A stretch of 64,000 nt of DNA, from assembly GCA_001618615.1 (NCBI GenBank), contig LKHB01000185.1, forward strand, positions 26,522 to 90,521, written 5' to 3'. Source of the stretch: Fermentibacter danicus. Lineage in GTDB: Bacteria; Fermentibacterota; Fermentibacteria; Fermentibacterales; Fermentibacteraceae. This document shows, one piece after another, positions 27,501 through 35,871 of this stretch. Both the position numbers and the translations under genes were made by a program. Each line of letters starts with the position of its first letter. Position 1 is the first letter of the stretch. The notes beneath the pieces were generated by a model. It was not told the DNA's origin, ran no database searches, and worked only from the letters and a program-made list of their open reading frames with translations.

Positions 27501-28316
27501 CTGGTCGCAAGGGGCCTGCACAGGCTGGGAAGGCCGGCCGGGCCTTTCGTCCCCATCGACTGCGGAGCGATACCGGAGGGGCTCCTCGAGTCCGAGCTGT
27601 TCGGTGCGAAAGGCGGTTCGTACACCGATCTCAGGAAGGACAGGACAGGGCTGCTGGAGGAGGCCTCGGGCGGCACGCTCTTCCTCGACGAGGTCGGGAA
27701 CCTGTCGCCGCTTCTCCAGTCAAAGCTGCTGAGAGTCCTCGAGACGGGCAGGTTCAGGCCGCTCGGGGCGACAGTCGAGCGGGATGCGGGATTCAGGCTG
27801 GTCGCGGCGACCAACGCCGACCTCCGATCGATGGCCGCCGAGGGAGCCTTCAGAGCGGATCTCTTCTTCAGACTGTCCGTCATAGAGCTGAGAACGCCCC
27901 CCCTGAGGGGAAGGGCACAGGACATCCTCGAACTCGCACTCCTCTTCGCAGGGCAGATCCCGGGAGACGACCCGCCGCGGCTCACGAAGCAGGCGGCGGG
28001 CAGGCTGGTCGCCCACGACTGGCCGGGCAACGTGAGGGAGCTGCGGAACGTGATACAGAGGGCGGCCGTGTTCAGCAGAGGCGCGATCCGATCCGGGGAT
28101 CTCGATTTCGGTCCCTCCGCCGCGGCGGATGAACATCCTGCGGCCATGGAGACACTGCAGTCAGCAATGGACATACATGTCGCTTCGGTTCTGTCGGCCT
28201 GCGGGGGCTCGATACGGCGCGCATCCGAAGTTCTGGACTGCGACCCGAAGACAGTCAGGAGGCGGGCGAAGCTCTATCGCGGGCGCCTCGACAGGAAGGG
28301 GCTGCCGGGGACGTAG
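24576..28316 (+). CDS. Giant sigma-54-type AAA+ regulator with pseudokinase, degenerate NTPase and TPR modules
   Basis: 1246 residues. About 1-180 resemble a decayed kinase (ARLSSLHAAGHLLLDCP, VYWGDTALRHPF, DYYQFGLW). About 215-340 resemble a STAND-like NTPase without P-loop (FLLSGPWEARDS; Walker-B-like LLVVDQADF). About 395-800 are TPR-like helices. About 940-1180 form a sigma-54-type AAA+ domain with Walker A GETGTGKE (968-975), Walker B GGTLFLDEVG and the WPGNVRELRNVIQRA box. The sigma-54-contacting GAFTGA loop reads GSYTDL (1014-1019). A Fis-type helix-turn-helix ends it (ACGGSIRRASEVLDCDPKTV). GTG start follows GGGGAGGA; an ATG 33 codons upstream lacks a ribosome site. Confidence 0.85.
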   Translation: MKEPRYISRRFLPGGREEALLDSPDGPILARIFQTTVPQRVVEEWFAEVSALSVPGVAVPTRLSGQAAGRFMLSLPAPYADHPGARSPEPGEVAARLSSLHAAGHLLLDCPAFIRDDGGDDLLVYWGDTALRHPFPGVSPEVDAGGFAGPCSDYYQFGLWMKNTADRRGEAGCDAGTVAELCSHSPRRRAKAAAEAGFFPGAAAMDSQPRIPDAPVSFLLSGPWEARDSIVNEILAAASRKGWPARAVRCSPGEAGRPLPDRPRGTGAVVSAADLLATLFPGVTGVTRLLVVDQADFASSDLIHMLSELMEIRPPHFRLLISASSAPPGLDTGRASRIELEGERTTALDSPSGCGSTGWAGPSWYGPRRRSEFVPGGEVRSAVTREEAWREGALRETADAWMAGLLPESMRQMAVDSLLRTGRATEALTVADPSDTPSRAEALLAAGRPEEAWETLRNPSAGCDRTRLAGLLSEALLGMGRLQEALEALSGCDDPATTVKKASIMDLLGDPGSALGMIEAALPAGGPGRSALLCARCTLQMRLGFYDGASSSADEAVRIDHDGADSAGLARSLQERGRVREVTGDWRGALEDYRLSSLLVSELGLHSERPVETDLFILESRMGLGRDAARTREALTTSLGSGGNPMDALKLDLLDSCTAALAGMGSEGLPTAERGAAAAASLGTPLLQGLCLLYKGQLHAQAGDMTEAAEALRHSRALAGLLGDRHLTLLAGIALAEIGESSEPGILRSLASELGLTSEAHEASAAAGPDDDRAQALRALLKLPSPMRACSLAVRFGHGGDPELLEDLRTARRNVLSTLPEPQRRAFDTMTAALERSDAATPEITAAMSRNALQEFSGWLAERLNGREGIPELAARLGLDTLSDSADGGVMIGEEPEPVYASGPGLEAARALAPLLAAALAGETAAAETVMSPHDDFPEIVGSSPGIVDLKARMTRVARLDLPVLVTGETGTGKELVARGLHRLGRPAGPFVPIDCGAIPEGLLESELFGAKGGSYTDLRKDRTGLLEEASGGTLFLDEVGNLSPLLQSKLLRVLETGRFRPLGATVERDAGFRLVAATNADLRSMAAEGAFRADLFFRLSVIELRTPPLRGRAQDILELALLFAGQIPGDDPPRLTKQAAGRLVAHDWPGNVRELRNVIQRAAVFSRGAIRSGDLDFGPSAAADEHPAAMETLQSAMDIHVASVLSACGGSIRRASEVLDCDPKTVRRRAKLYRGRLDRKGLPGT

Positions 28317-28924
28317 AACCTCCACGGCCTTTCCGCGGCCCGGCTGACTCCTATCCTCGCTGACTTCCCGCATTCGACGGGAGCGGCGTCCCCGGGCAGG
28401 AGAATCCGTGGCCCGCAGCCGCCTCCGACCGTCCCGACGAGGTCGGCTCCGTCATGCCCGCGGGTTATCCCCAGCGCCTGGCACAGCTTCGCCGGGCCAT
28501 CCGTCAGACCGCGGGCCGAACCGCGGAGGCCCCTCCTGCTCTCCATCAGCGGAATGCCCCCGACCGGCTCCAGGGCCCGGACGAGCACGGCCTCTCCGAT
28601 TCCGGCCGGCCCGGCCGAGACGTTGAAGCAGCAGTGCATCCCATAGATGAAATAGACGTAGGCCCTGCCGCCCTCGAGGAACATGGAGGCGTTCCTCGCC
28701 GTCCTCCCGGAGCGCGAATGGCTCGCCGGATCTTCCTGGGTGTATGCCTCGGTCTCCACGATGATCCCCGACGTCACGGCGGCGGGGTCGGGATCGTCCA
28801 TCAGGAGGAGGCAGCCCAGGAGGGCGGGGGCGAGGGATGTCGCCGGTTTCAGGAAGAAGCCGCCGTGCGGCACGACCCATTCCCGGACGGCGTCCGCCCG
28901 TGCTTCCATCCTCTCCTCGTCCAT
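28274..28924 (-). CDS. DNA-3-methyladenine glycosylase (AAG/Mpg family)
   Basis: 216 residues. Removes alkylated purines (and hypoxanthine in some members) from DNA. Family motifs: IIVETEAYTQEDPASHS with the catalytic Glu and the general-base region, ARNASMFLEGGRAYVYFIYGMHCCFNV, EAVLVRALEPVGG and LTDGPAKLCQALGI. The ATG at 28924 has GGAGG about nine bases upstream. An extended -10 (TGcTATACT, 28954-28946) may give it its own promoter, although it also follows tamB by 65 bases. Its 3' end overlaps the convergent regulator gene by 43 bases. Confidence 0.93.
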   Translation of the reverse strand: MDEERMEARADAVREWVVPHGGFFLKPATSLAPALLGCLLLMDDPDPAAVTSGIIVETEAYTQEDPASHSRSGRTARNASMFLEGGRAYVYFIYGMHCCFNVSAGPAGIGEAVLVRALEPVGGIPLMESRRGLRGSARGLTDGPAKLCQALGITRGHDGADLVGTVGGGCGPRILLPGDAAPVECGKSARIGVSRAAERPWRFYVPGSPFLSRRPR

Positions 28925-28945
28925 GCCGGGAACCTCCGAGGCGCG

Positions 28946-28954
28946 AGTATAGCA
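28946..28954 (-). promoter_or_regulatory. Possible extended -10 promoter of the alkyladenine glycosylase gene
   Basis: TGcTATACT on the minus strand, about 22 bases upstream of the ATG; the -35 region is poor, as is usual for extended -10 promoters. Confidence 0.35.
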
Positions 28955-28989
28955 TTCCCCGCGGAGCGACGGCACCGGGCGGGAGTTCG

Positions 28990-31900
28990 TCAGTACCTGA
29001 GCGTGTAGTGCAGCTCCATGGAAGGCTCCTGTTCGCCGTGGAGCGTGGATTTCGTGCTGCCCACCAGGTAGAGGTCGGGTCGGATGTAGTACTGGGCGCT
29101 TATCGTCCCGGGCTCCGACGAGAAGATGTCCCCGGAAAACGAGACGAAGAGGTCCGGCAGCACGTACTTGCCGACGTTCAGGGTGAGGCTGGTGGAGTCG
29201 GCGAGAAGATCCGGGGTCAGTTCGAGCTGGTCGAGACCGACTCCATCCCTCAGGCTGCGGGCCAGAAGCTGCCCGACATAGTTCTGGGCGGCTCCGCCGA
29301 ACTGGGTCTGCAGGGCTCCAGAATCCATCTGCTGGAGTTCTCCGTAGGTGATGCCGACAGCCAGGAGGGAGAGGATGTCCTCCTGCGTCAGGCTTCCGGA
29401 CGGACCTTCGCCAAGGAGCGTGATCAGCGGGTTCGAAGGCGAGCCCTGGATGACCACGGTGATCGTGTACGGCATGCGGTCGATCGCTCCGCGCACGACT
29501 GTGACGGCGGTTATCGAGAGCCTCTGCTCGGACGGCACTCCGGGCAGGAGTTCGATGGTCCCCTCGGTGATGTCGAAGTCCTTCTGAAGCAGATGGACCT
29601 TGCCCCGGACGGAGGTCAGCGAGCCGGAAACCGCGGGCAGCCCCTGCTGGGTCAGAATCGTTAGAGCGAGGCTCATCTCGATGTCCGCCAGCGAACTGCG
29701 GAACCAGACCCCTCTCTCCCCCCGGACGGTTATCCTCAGATCCACGGGGAGCGGCTCAGGCTGGGTCGACCCTCCCGTCGAGAGATCCTCGGGCATGCCT
29801 ATGATCCCCTCGAGGATCTCGAGCTTCCCCGACACCTCCGGCCTGCCGGCCGAGGGGTCGCTGCTCGCGGACTTCAGGTAGCCGGAGAACATGATGTTCG
29901 CGAACCCTCCTATCGAGGCCCTGAACGAGTCGAAGTCGGCCCTGAAGCTGAACCCGTCGAGGCTGATCTCCGGAAGCGAATCCTGGTCTATGTCCAGAAG
30001 CAGGGTGGCCATTATGGTGCCGCGGGTGCTGTCGGCGGACGAGAGGGTGAGTCTGGTTCCGTAACTGCCCGGTTCCGGCTGGAGATGCATCACGACGTTC
30101 GACAGGTACATGTTCAGGGTCGTGATGAACAGCCTCTCGATCGAGGCCACGGCCTCCGCAGTGATCTTCCGCCCGGGCTCGGCGTCACGCGAGTACTCCA
30201 GCCGCGCCGAGATGTCCGCCCCACTGGTGCGGAGCGGGACGGGCAGCGCGTAGAACACCCAGTCCCCCAGCCTGTTCAGCATCAGCTCCGCGCTCACGAT
30301 GTTGCCCGGATTCAGGGAGAACCCTTCCGGAGTGCTGACATCCTCGATGAAGGCCTTCAGCGTGGAGGCCACCCCACCGTCCCAGGACGAGATGCCCGTG
30401 ACGCTGAGGTCGCCGTCCGACATGTCCAGGTCGAGCGTAATGCTGTCGGCCTGGTATGCGCCGAACGAGGGGCCGGTTATCCTGCCGTCGAGCCCCGCAG
30501 TCGTGACGCCGTCCCGGGTGCGCAGGAAGGCATCGAACTCTCCGTATCCGGAAACGGCCCCTCCGAGATGGAGCAGACCGCCGAGCTGCGATAGATCGAA
30601 GCGACTTCCGGTCAGCTCGAAATCGGAGTCCCTCCCCTCGACCTCACCCTGCAGTGAGAGTATTCCGTGAGGCGTCTGAACCCAGGCAGAGTCCAGAGAC
30701 ATGCGGGAGGAGTCGAAGATGCAGATCATGCCCCCGTCCTGGACCAGCCTCTGCTTGGAACTCCCGACCCGCAGACCGTCCACCAGCAGCAGGGCCGGAT
30801 CGCCCTCCCTGTAGACAGCCTCGGCGCTGACCGACATTCCCTCGGGAGACACTGCCTGCAGATCGGTCAGCGAATACTCCCCGTCACCGAACTCGAGGGA
30901 GGCCCCGACCTGGAAGGTGTCCAGAGGGGTACGCAGGGAGTCGATCCGGATCTCGGCGGAGCCCCTCGGCGATTCCGACCAGGATACGGTTCCGACCGTC
31001 GTCAGGCCGGCAGCGGCCAGGCCGGTTCCCATGGATATGCCGCCGACCCCCGCGTCGAACTCCGCGAGGACCGACGAGCGATTGCCCGAAAAAGCGACAT
31101 CGCAGGAGGCGTCCATGATCGACAGGCTCTCCGGAAGCGCGAGGAGCGGGATAGTAGATGCGTCCTCGACCGCGAGGGACAGCCGCCCCGAAAAGGTCGA
31201 GGGCATCAGATCCATGCCCGAGGCGCCCGAGGCGTCCAGATCCGCGTTCAATCCGGGAGCCGAGGCGTCGACCGAGAGATCCCATCTGCCGGGCCGGGCG
31301 GACAGGACGGCCCGCAGGCTCGTCACCGGGACTCCCGAGAACACCGAGGGCTTCAGATCCACCGTTCCGGAGCAGGATGAGAGCCCAGCCGAAGTTCCGG
31401 ACAGCGCCGCCGAGACGGTGCCGTTCAGACTCGCCTTCGGGGCCGGGGAGTAGAGGACGGAGGGATCGAACGAACTCATCGCCGACTGAAGGGAGACTCT
31501 CCACACGCCGTCCGGCAGCCTGTATTCACAGTCGGCGTATATCCGGAGGCCGGCCACGGCGAGCATGAGACCTTCGAGGGATACGGAGTCCAGGCCGGCG
31601 TCAAGGGTATCCACAGTAAATTCGAGAGGATGGCCGTATGCCGTGGCGACGCCGTTCCGAAGCGAGGTGGACACCTCCGGATTCGAGAGGGTTCCCGAGA
31701 TGTCCCCGGAGAAGTCGAGTTCGACCTCCACGGGAATCTTCAGCAGATCCTCACCCGCCGATGCCATCCCGGAGAAGGAGACGTCCAGCCCGGAGGTCTC
31801 CCCCGTGAGAGTGCCCTCGAAATACATGTTTCCGAACGGAGTCGAGGCGCTGAAGCCCCGGCTGGACACGATTCCGTCCTCCAGGCTCGCATGGCCGCTT

Positions 31901-32475
31901 CCGGTGATGACTCCGATCCCGCGAATCCATGTCGAAACGCGGGCGGCGGTCACGTCGGACCCTCTTCCGCGCACGACGGATGCGGAGAGCTGCATCCCGT
32001 CCAGGATGGGGCCGGCCGAGTCGCTGATGGTGCCGTCGCAGAGGATCAGCGAGTCGGCGCCGGTGACGATCCCCCTGTCGATGCTCTCGAGGATGCCGAC
32101 CAGCGTAGAGGGTTCCCCGCCCTCGCGGGGCCGGGGAATGGTTATGAGGAGATTCTCCACCGAGACGGTGTGGACCCTGCGGAAAAGAAGGAAGGAGTGC
32201 AGGGCGCCCTCGACCCTGGCCCCGCGCACGTCGACCTCGAGGCCGTGCGGATCAGTGACGTAGACCCTCTCCACGCCGGTGTTCCAGAAGAGGTCGGTCC
32301 TCGCACCGGTCACCTCTACGGATAGCGAATCATTCGAGAGCATCGCGCCGATGACGTTCCCGACAGTCTCCGAAACGAAGCCGGTCACTATCGAGAGGTA
32401 TGCGGAAAGGATCATCAACACGAAACCGCTGGCGACGGCCCTGGGGGGGTAGTGCCTGAATCTGCCGCCCGTCAT
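28990..32475 (-). CDS. TamB-like inner-membrane-anchored translocation/lipid-transfer protein
   Basis: 1161 residues. One N-terminal helix (AVASGFVLMILSAYLSIVTGF) anchors a long periplasmic beta-helix-like body of repeating strands. The C-terminal TamB (DUF490) domain is clear: VVRGAIDRMPYTITVVIQGS, NPLITLLGEGPSGSLTQEDIL and the end region ISAQYYIRPDLYLVGSTKS. TamB works with an Omp85 partner in barrel insertion, and TamB-type bridges are also proposed to carry phospholipid to the outer membrane. The partner is the gene directly upstream, whose stop shares a base with this ATG (TGATG). Length is close to E. coli TamB (1259). Confidence 0.9.
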   Translation of the reverse strand: MTGGRFRHYPPRAVASGFVLMILSAYLSIVTGFVSETVGNVIGAMLSNDSLSVEVTGARTDLFWNTGVERVYVTDPHGLEVDVRGARVEGALHSFLLFRRVHTVSVENLLITIPRPREGGEPSTLVGILESIDRGIVTGADSLILCDGTISDSAGPILDGMQLSASVVRGRGSDVTAARVSTWIRGIGVITGSGHASLEDGIVSSRGFSASTPFGNMYFEGTLTGETSGLDVSFSGMASAGEDLLKIPVEVELDFSGDISGTLSNPEVSTSLRNGVATAYGHPLEFTVDTLDAGLDSVSLEGLMLAVAGLRIYADCEYRLPDGVWRVSLQSAMSSFDPSVLYSPAPKASLNGTVSAALSGTSAGLSSCSGTVDLKPSVFSGVPVTSLRAVLSARPGRWDLSVDASAPGLNADLDASGASGMDLMPSTFSGRLSLAVEDASTIPLLALPESLSIMDASCDVAFSGNRSSVLAEFDAGVGGISMGTGLAAAGLTTVGTVSWSESPRGSAEIRIDSLRTPLDTFQVGASLEFGDGEYSLTDLQAVSPEGMSVSAEAVYREGDPALLLVDGLRVGSSKQRLVQDGGMICIFDSSRMSLDSAWVQTPHGILSLQGEVEGRDSDFELTGSRFDLSQLGGLLHLGGAVSGYGEFDAFLRTRDGVTTAGLDGRITGPSFGAYQADSITLDLDMSDGDLSVTGISSWDGGVASTLKAFIEDVSTPEGFSLNPGNIVSAELMLNRLGDWVFYALPVPLRTSGADISARLEYSRDAEPGRKITAEAVASIERLFITTLNMYLSNVVMHLQPEPGSYGTRLTLSSADSTRGTIMATLLLDIDQDSLPEISLDGFSFRADFDSFRASIGGFANIMFSGYLKSASSDPSAGRPEVSGKLEILEGIIGMPEDLSTGGSTQPEPLPVDLRITVRGERGVWFRSSLADIEMSLALTILTQQGLPAVSGSLTSVRGKVHLLQKDFDITEGTIELLPGVPSEQRLSITAVTVVRGAIDRMPYTITVVIQGSPSNPLITLLGEGPSGSLTQEDILSLLAVGITYGELQQMDSGALQTQFGGAAQNYVGQLLARSLRDGVGLDQLELTPDLLADSTSLTLNVGKYVLPDLFVSFSGDIFSSEPGTISAQYYIRPDLYLVGSTKSTLHGEQEPSMELHYTLRY

Positions 32476-34259
32476 CAGAACGGATGTCCCAGAGCCAGAT
32501 AGGCTCTACCCCGGCGCAGTCCGTCCGTCCAGGTCGGGGCGAAGCCGTAGTCCAGCCTGAGGGGGCCGAAGGGAGTGGCGAACCTGAGACCCATGCCCAC
32601 GCCGAGCCCCGCCGTCTCGGTCGAGATCTGGTCCACCTCCTCCCAGATGCCCCCGGTATCGAGGAACAGAGCCATCCACAGCCCTCCGACGACCCTCATG
32701 CGGGATTCGATGTTCCCGAGCAGCATGACCCGGCCGCCCGTGGGGTTTCCCTCGGAGTCCTCGGGTCCGACCGTATTGAAGGCATATCCGCGGATGGTGG
32801 AACCGCCTCCGAGGAAGAACCTCTCTCCCGGCGCTATCTCCTCGTCTTCTCCGTAGGGACGGACGACGCCGCCGCGTATCCTCCAGGCGAGGATGACGTC
32901 CCGTATGACGGGCTTGAAGACTCTCGCCTCACTCTCGATCCGATAGAAGCTCCTTCCGCCGAGGAATCCGCCGGACAGGCCTCCCGACAAGCCGAGGAGA
33001 TGGCCGTGCCGGGGGTCGAGCACCGCGTCGCGGGTGTCGTGCTGGATGCCGGCCGAGATCCGGGAGGTCGTGGTCCAGTCGAACTCCTCCTCGCCGCCGC
33101 CGACGCCAGTTTCGTTGTACTTGTTCCTCGAGAGGGAGTAGCTCAGCGTCAGCTTCAGTTTCTCGGCGAGGAACCGGGAAATCGCGATCTCCCCGCCGTA
33201 TCCCCTCTCGTCGAGGCCGGGGAGGCTGAAGTACAGGTAACTCAGGGTGAAGCGCCCCTTCCACTTCGTCGAGGCTACGTACGGCTCCTCGTAGACGAGC
33301 GAGGGTTCGACTATGTCGCCCCCTCCGGTCGAGAAGTACCTCGTCCACTCCGAGCCAATCGTGAGAGACTGGTTGTTGCCCATGATGTTCGGATGCTTCC
33401 AGAACGCGCTCAGGATCATGGCGGAGGGGGATGCGTAGCCGGCGCCGAGATCGAGTTCCCTGTAGGGCCTCTCGGTCACCTGTATCAGGAGGTCGACGCT
33501 GTCTCGCCCTTCGGAGAGGCCTTCATAGACGAACCGCACGTCGCTGAACAGGGCGAGGTCGTAGATGGCCGCTATCGACCTCCTCATCATCTCCATGTCG
33601 AGCGAATCACCGGGCTGAAGGAGCACCTCGCGGGTGACGACCACCTTCCTGACGGTCCGCAATCCTTCGACGTCCATGCTGCCCAGGAGTATCTGGCGGC
33701 CCTCCGAAATCGAGCACTCGACCCCCCTCTGGGCCGGGAGGCTCTCCGGGGCCGGGGCGTCGAACGGAAGAACGGCGACATCGACGGAGGCGAGAACGTA
33801 GCCGTGTCGGGCGTAACGCTCCAGCATGGCGGATCTGATCTGCTCGAGCGCCCCCGGGGTGAGGACGCGGCCGGCCTCGATATCGACCGCTCGCAGCAGT
33901 TCACGCGCTTCCAGCGCCTGGTTGCCGGAGAGCACGAGGGGCCCCATCAGGCTCCTCCTGCCAGGGGAAACCGTGATCCTCACGACCCCGACATCCTCGT
34001 GCCACTCCGGCCACGCGACCTCGACCGACGCCTCCAGATAGCCGCGGTTGTTCAGATTGGAGAGCACTGCCTGCCGGACTTCGCCGGGCGTGACCTCCAT
34101 GAGTGACACGCCCCTCCTGAGCCCCGAACCTTCCAGGAGATCGCCCTCGGACACGGCTCCGGCGCCCTCGATGCGTATCGAGTCCACCACTGCGCCCGAA
34201 GAGGCGCCGGGGGCGGCCGACAGAGCCAGGGCGAGAGTCAGTGCGGGACCGGTCAGCAT
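32475..34259 (-). CDS. Omp85-family outer-membrane protein (TamA/BamA-like)
   Basis: 594 residues: signal peptide MLTGPALTLALALSAAPG, about three POTRA domains (VVDSIRIEGAGAVSEGDL; GPLVLSGNQALEARELL; GSMDVEGLRTVRKVVV) and a 16-strand type barrel with the Omp85 loop motif GGGSTIRGY and terminal Phe (LALGHPF). Three POTRAs and the tamB neighbour favour a TamA-type role; a BamA role cannot be excluded. The frame is open 24 codons further, but the ATG at 34259 has AGGAG six bases upstream and begins exactly at the signal peptide. Confidence 0.92.
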   Translation of the reverse strand: MLTGPALTLALALSAAPGASSGAVVDSIRIEGAGAVSEGDLLEGSGLRRGVSLMEVTPGEVRQAVLSNLNNRGYLEASVEVAWPEWHEDVGVVRITVSPGRRSLMGPLVLSGNQALEARELLRAVDIEAGRVLTPGALEQIRSAMLERYARHGYVLASVDVAVLPFDAPAPESLPAQRGVECSISEGRQILLGSMDVEGLRTVRKVVVTREVLLQPGDSLDMEMMRRSIAAIYDLALFSDVRFVYEGLSEGRDSVDLLIQVTERPYRELDLGAGYASPSAMILSAFWKHPNIMGNNQSLTIGSEWTRYFSTGGGDIVEPSLVYEEPYVASTKWKGRFTLSYLYFSLPGLDERGYGGEIAISRFLAEKLKLTLSYSLSRNKYNETGVGGGEEEFDWTTTSRISAGIQHDTRDAVLDPRHGHLLGLSGGLSGGFLGGRSFYRIESEARVFKPVIRDVILAWRIRGGVVRPYGEDEEIAPGERFFLGGGSTIRGYAFNTVGPEDSEGNPTGGRVMLLGNIESRMRVVGGLWMALFLDTGGIWEEVDQISTETAGLGVGMGLRFATPFGPLRLDYGFAPTWTDGLRRGRAYLALGHPF

Positions 34260-34409
34260 GGGCTGTCTCCTCGATGATTTCCGGGTATCGGACCCGGGCT
34301 GCGCCATGAACATCGGAATATAGGATGACATGGCATGCCGTGCTGCAGCATTTGTCCCCGGGGGCGGCGTTTGGTTAGGAATTGACCTGAAGAAGAGAGG
34401 GGTTCGCCT

Positions 34410-35747
34410 ATGAGTTCAATCGTGATCGACCATCCATCCCCGGCCGTCGTCCTCCTCGTCGGAGGAACCGATCCGAGCGGAGGAGCAGGGCTGGCTGCCG
34501 ACATAAAGGCGGCTGCGGCGGCGGGCGTTCTCGGTGAGATCGTCGTGACGGCCGTAACCTTCCAGAGCAGCGGTTCGGTGGAGGGCTGGGAGCCGGTCTC
34601 CACGGGAGCCGTCTCCAGGCAGATCGAGGCGGTTCTGCGCGACGGCCCTCCAGGCGCGGTCAAGTCGGGGATGCTCGGGAGCGCGGCCGTGGCGTCCGAG
34701 CTGGCCGGCCTGCTCCGTTCCAGGCTGCCGGAAGTGCCGTATGTCCTGGATCCGGTGCTGGTGGCGGGTTCCGGCGGCTCGCTGCACGAGGGCGGGATGC
34801 CCGGGATGGTGCGCGATGCGCTGGTGCCGCTCAGCGCACTATGCACGCCGAACCTGGACGAGGCGGAAGCCCTGACGGGGCTCCGGGTGCGCGACAGGGA
34901 ATCGATGGAGCGCGCCGCCGCCAGGATCGTCGAGATGGGAGCCGGGGCCGCACTGGTCAAGGGAGGCCATCTGGAGGGCGAACCGGCGGACTTTCTACTC
35001 GCAGGCGGCAGGGGCCGGTGGTTCGAGGGCAGGAGGACATGCCCCGGAAAGCTTCACGGGACCGGCTGCACCCTCGCCTCCGCCACGGCCGCCCGACTGG
35101 CCGCCGGCGCCGGGGTGGAGGAGGCGGTGGAGTCCTCCCTCCACTACCTCAGGCAGGCTGCCGCAGGGTACTTCATCCGCGGCGCCGGCAACGTTCCCGG
35201 GCATTTCCCGCCCGCCGGACCGAGGAGTGGGAGGCTGGACGCCACCGCGTTCTATTCCCTCCCCAGGTTCTGCAGCAGATGCGGAACCTCACTCGTCGTC
35301 GAGAGCGGCGTCAGACACTACCCGTGCCCGGCCTGCGGGCTGCTGCACTACAGGAATCCTCTTCCGGCCGTAACCGTCGCCGCAGTCAGGGACGGCAGGA
35401 TACTCCTGGTGGAAAGGGCCTGCTCGCCGGGAAAGGGCCTGCACTGCCTCCCGGGCGGTTTCCTGGAACTCGGGGAGACCGTGGAGGATTGTGCGGCCCG
35501 CGAACTCGCCGAGGAAACCGGTCTCTCGGCGCGGTCCATGAAACTCAGGGGCGTCGAGACGGACGAGACGGAGTACGGCGGCATCATGCTGGCCGTGATG
35601 GAGGCCGGGGGTCTCGAAGGGACGCCCGTCCCCGGCGACGACGCATCGGACATCGAATGGTTCCCGCTCGACTCCCTCCCGCCGCTGGCCTTCGCGGCCC
35701 ATGGCAGGATAATCGAACGCATCAGGGCGGAGAGAAGCGGGGAATGA
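34410..35747 (+). CDS. Fusion of HMP/HMP-P kinase (ThiD) with a zinc-ribbon Nudix hydrolase
   Basis: 445 residues. Residues 1-265 are ThiD: GGTDPSGGAGLAADIKA, VKSGMLGS, LDPVLVAGSGG, TPNLDEAEALTG and the anion-hole/catalytic KLHGTGCTLASATA. Residues about 286-305 are a ribbon (CSRC, CPAC), and 305-440 a Nudix domain with an exact box GGFLELGETVEDCAARELAE, continuing ETGL (349-372). ThiD phosphorylates the thiamine pyrimidine twice; ribbon-Nudix proteins hydrolyse dinucleotides or pyrophosphates. Substrate of the Nudix part is unknown. There is no stop or frameshift between them, so the fusion is real. ATG start with AGAGGGG; no TPP riboswitch is visible upstream. Confidence 0.92.
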   Translation: MSSIVIDHPSPAVVLLVGGTDPSGGAGLAADIKAAAAAGVLGEIVVTAVTFQSSGSVEGWEPVSTGAVSRQIEAVLRDGPPGAVKSGMLGSAAVASELAGLLRSRLPEVPYVLDPVLVAGSGGSLHEGGMPGMVRDALVPLSALCTPNLDEAEALTGLRVRDRESMERAAARIVEMGAGAALVKGGHLEGEPADFLLAGGRGRWFEGRRTCPGKLHGTGCTLASATAARLAAGAGVEEAVESSLHYLRQAAAGYFIRGAGNVPGHFPPAGPRSGRLDATAFYSLPRFCSRCGTSLVVESGVRHYPCPACGLLHYRNPLPAVTVAAVRDGRILLVERACSPGKGLHCLPGGFLELGETVEDCAARELAEETGLSARSMKLRGVETDETEYGGIMLAVMEAGGLEGTPVPGDDASDIEWFPLDSLPPLAFAAHGRIIERIRAERSGE

Positions 35748-35801
35748 TCGCTTCGTGCGCGCCGGCCGCCGTGGCTGTCGGCTAATCGTTCATGCATCTC
35801 T

Positions 35802-35839
35802 CCCGGGCGGGACAGGCCCGTAAGCCCGTCCCGTCCGGG
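35802..35839. terminator. Bidirectional hairpin between ThiD-Nudix and the kinase operon
   Basis: A 12-bp stem with one G-T pair (35802-35813 with 35828-35839) around a 14-base loop lies in the 124-base gap between two convergent stops. Confidence 0.7.
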
Positions 35840-35871
35840 ATCGTTTGCGGGCAATCAGTCGGTAAGCGTCT

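Noticed and set aside
32484..34106. 540-codon plus-strand frame opposite the Omp85 gene
   Set aside because: Shadow; the Omp85 protein on the minus strand has signal peptide, POTRAs and barrel motif.
34260..34409. Possible TPP riboswitch before the ThiD-Nudix gene
   Set aside because: The conserved THI-box words (CUGAGA and the ACCUGA region) are absent and the gap is too short.
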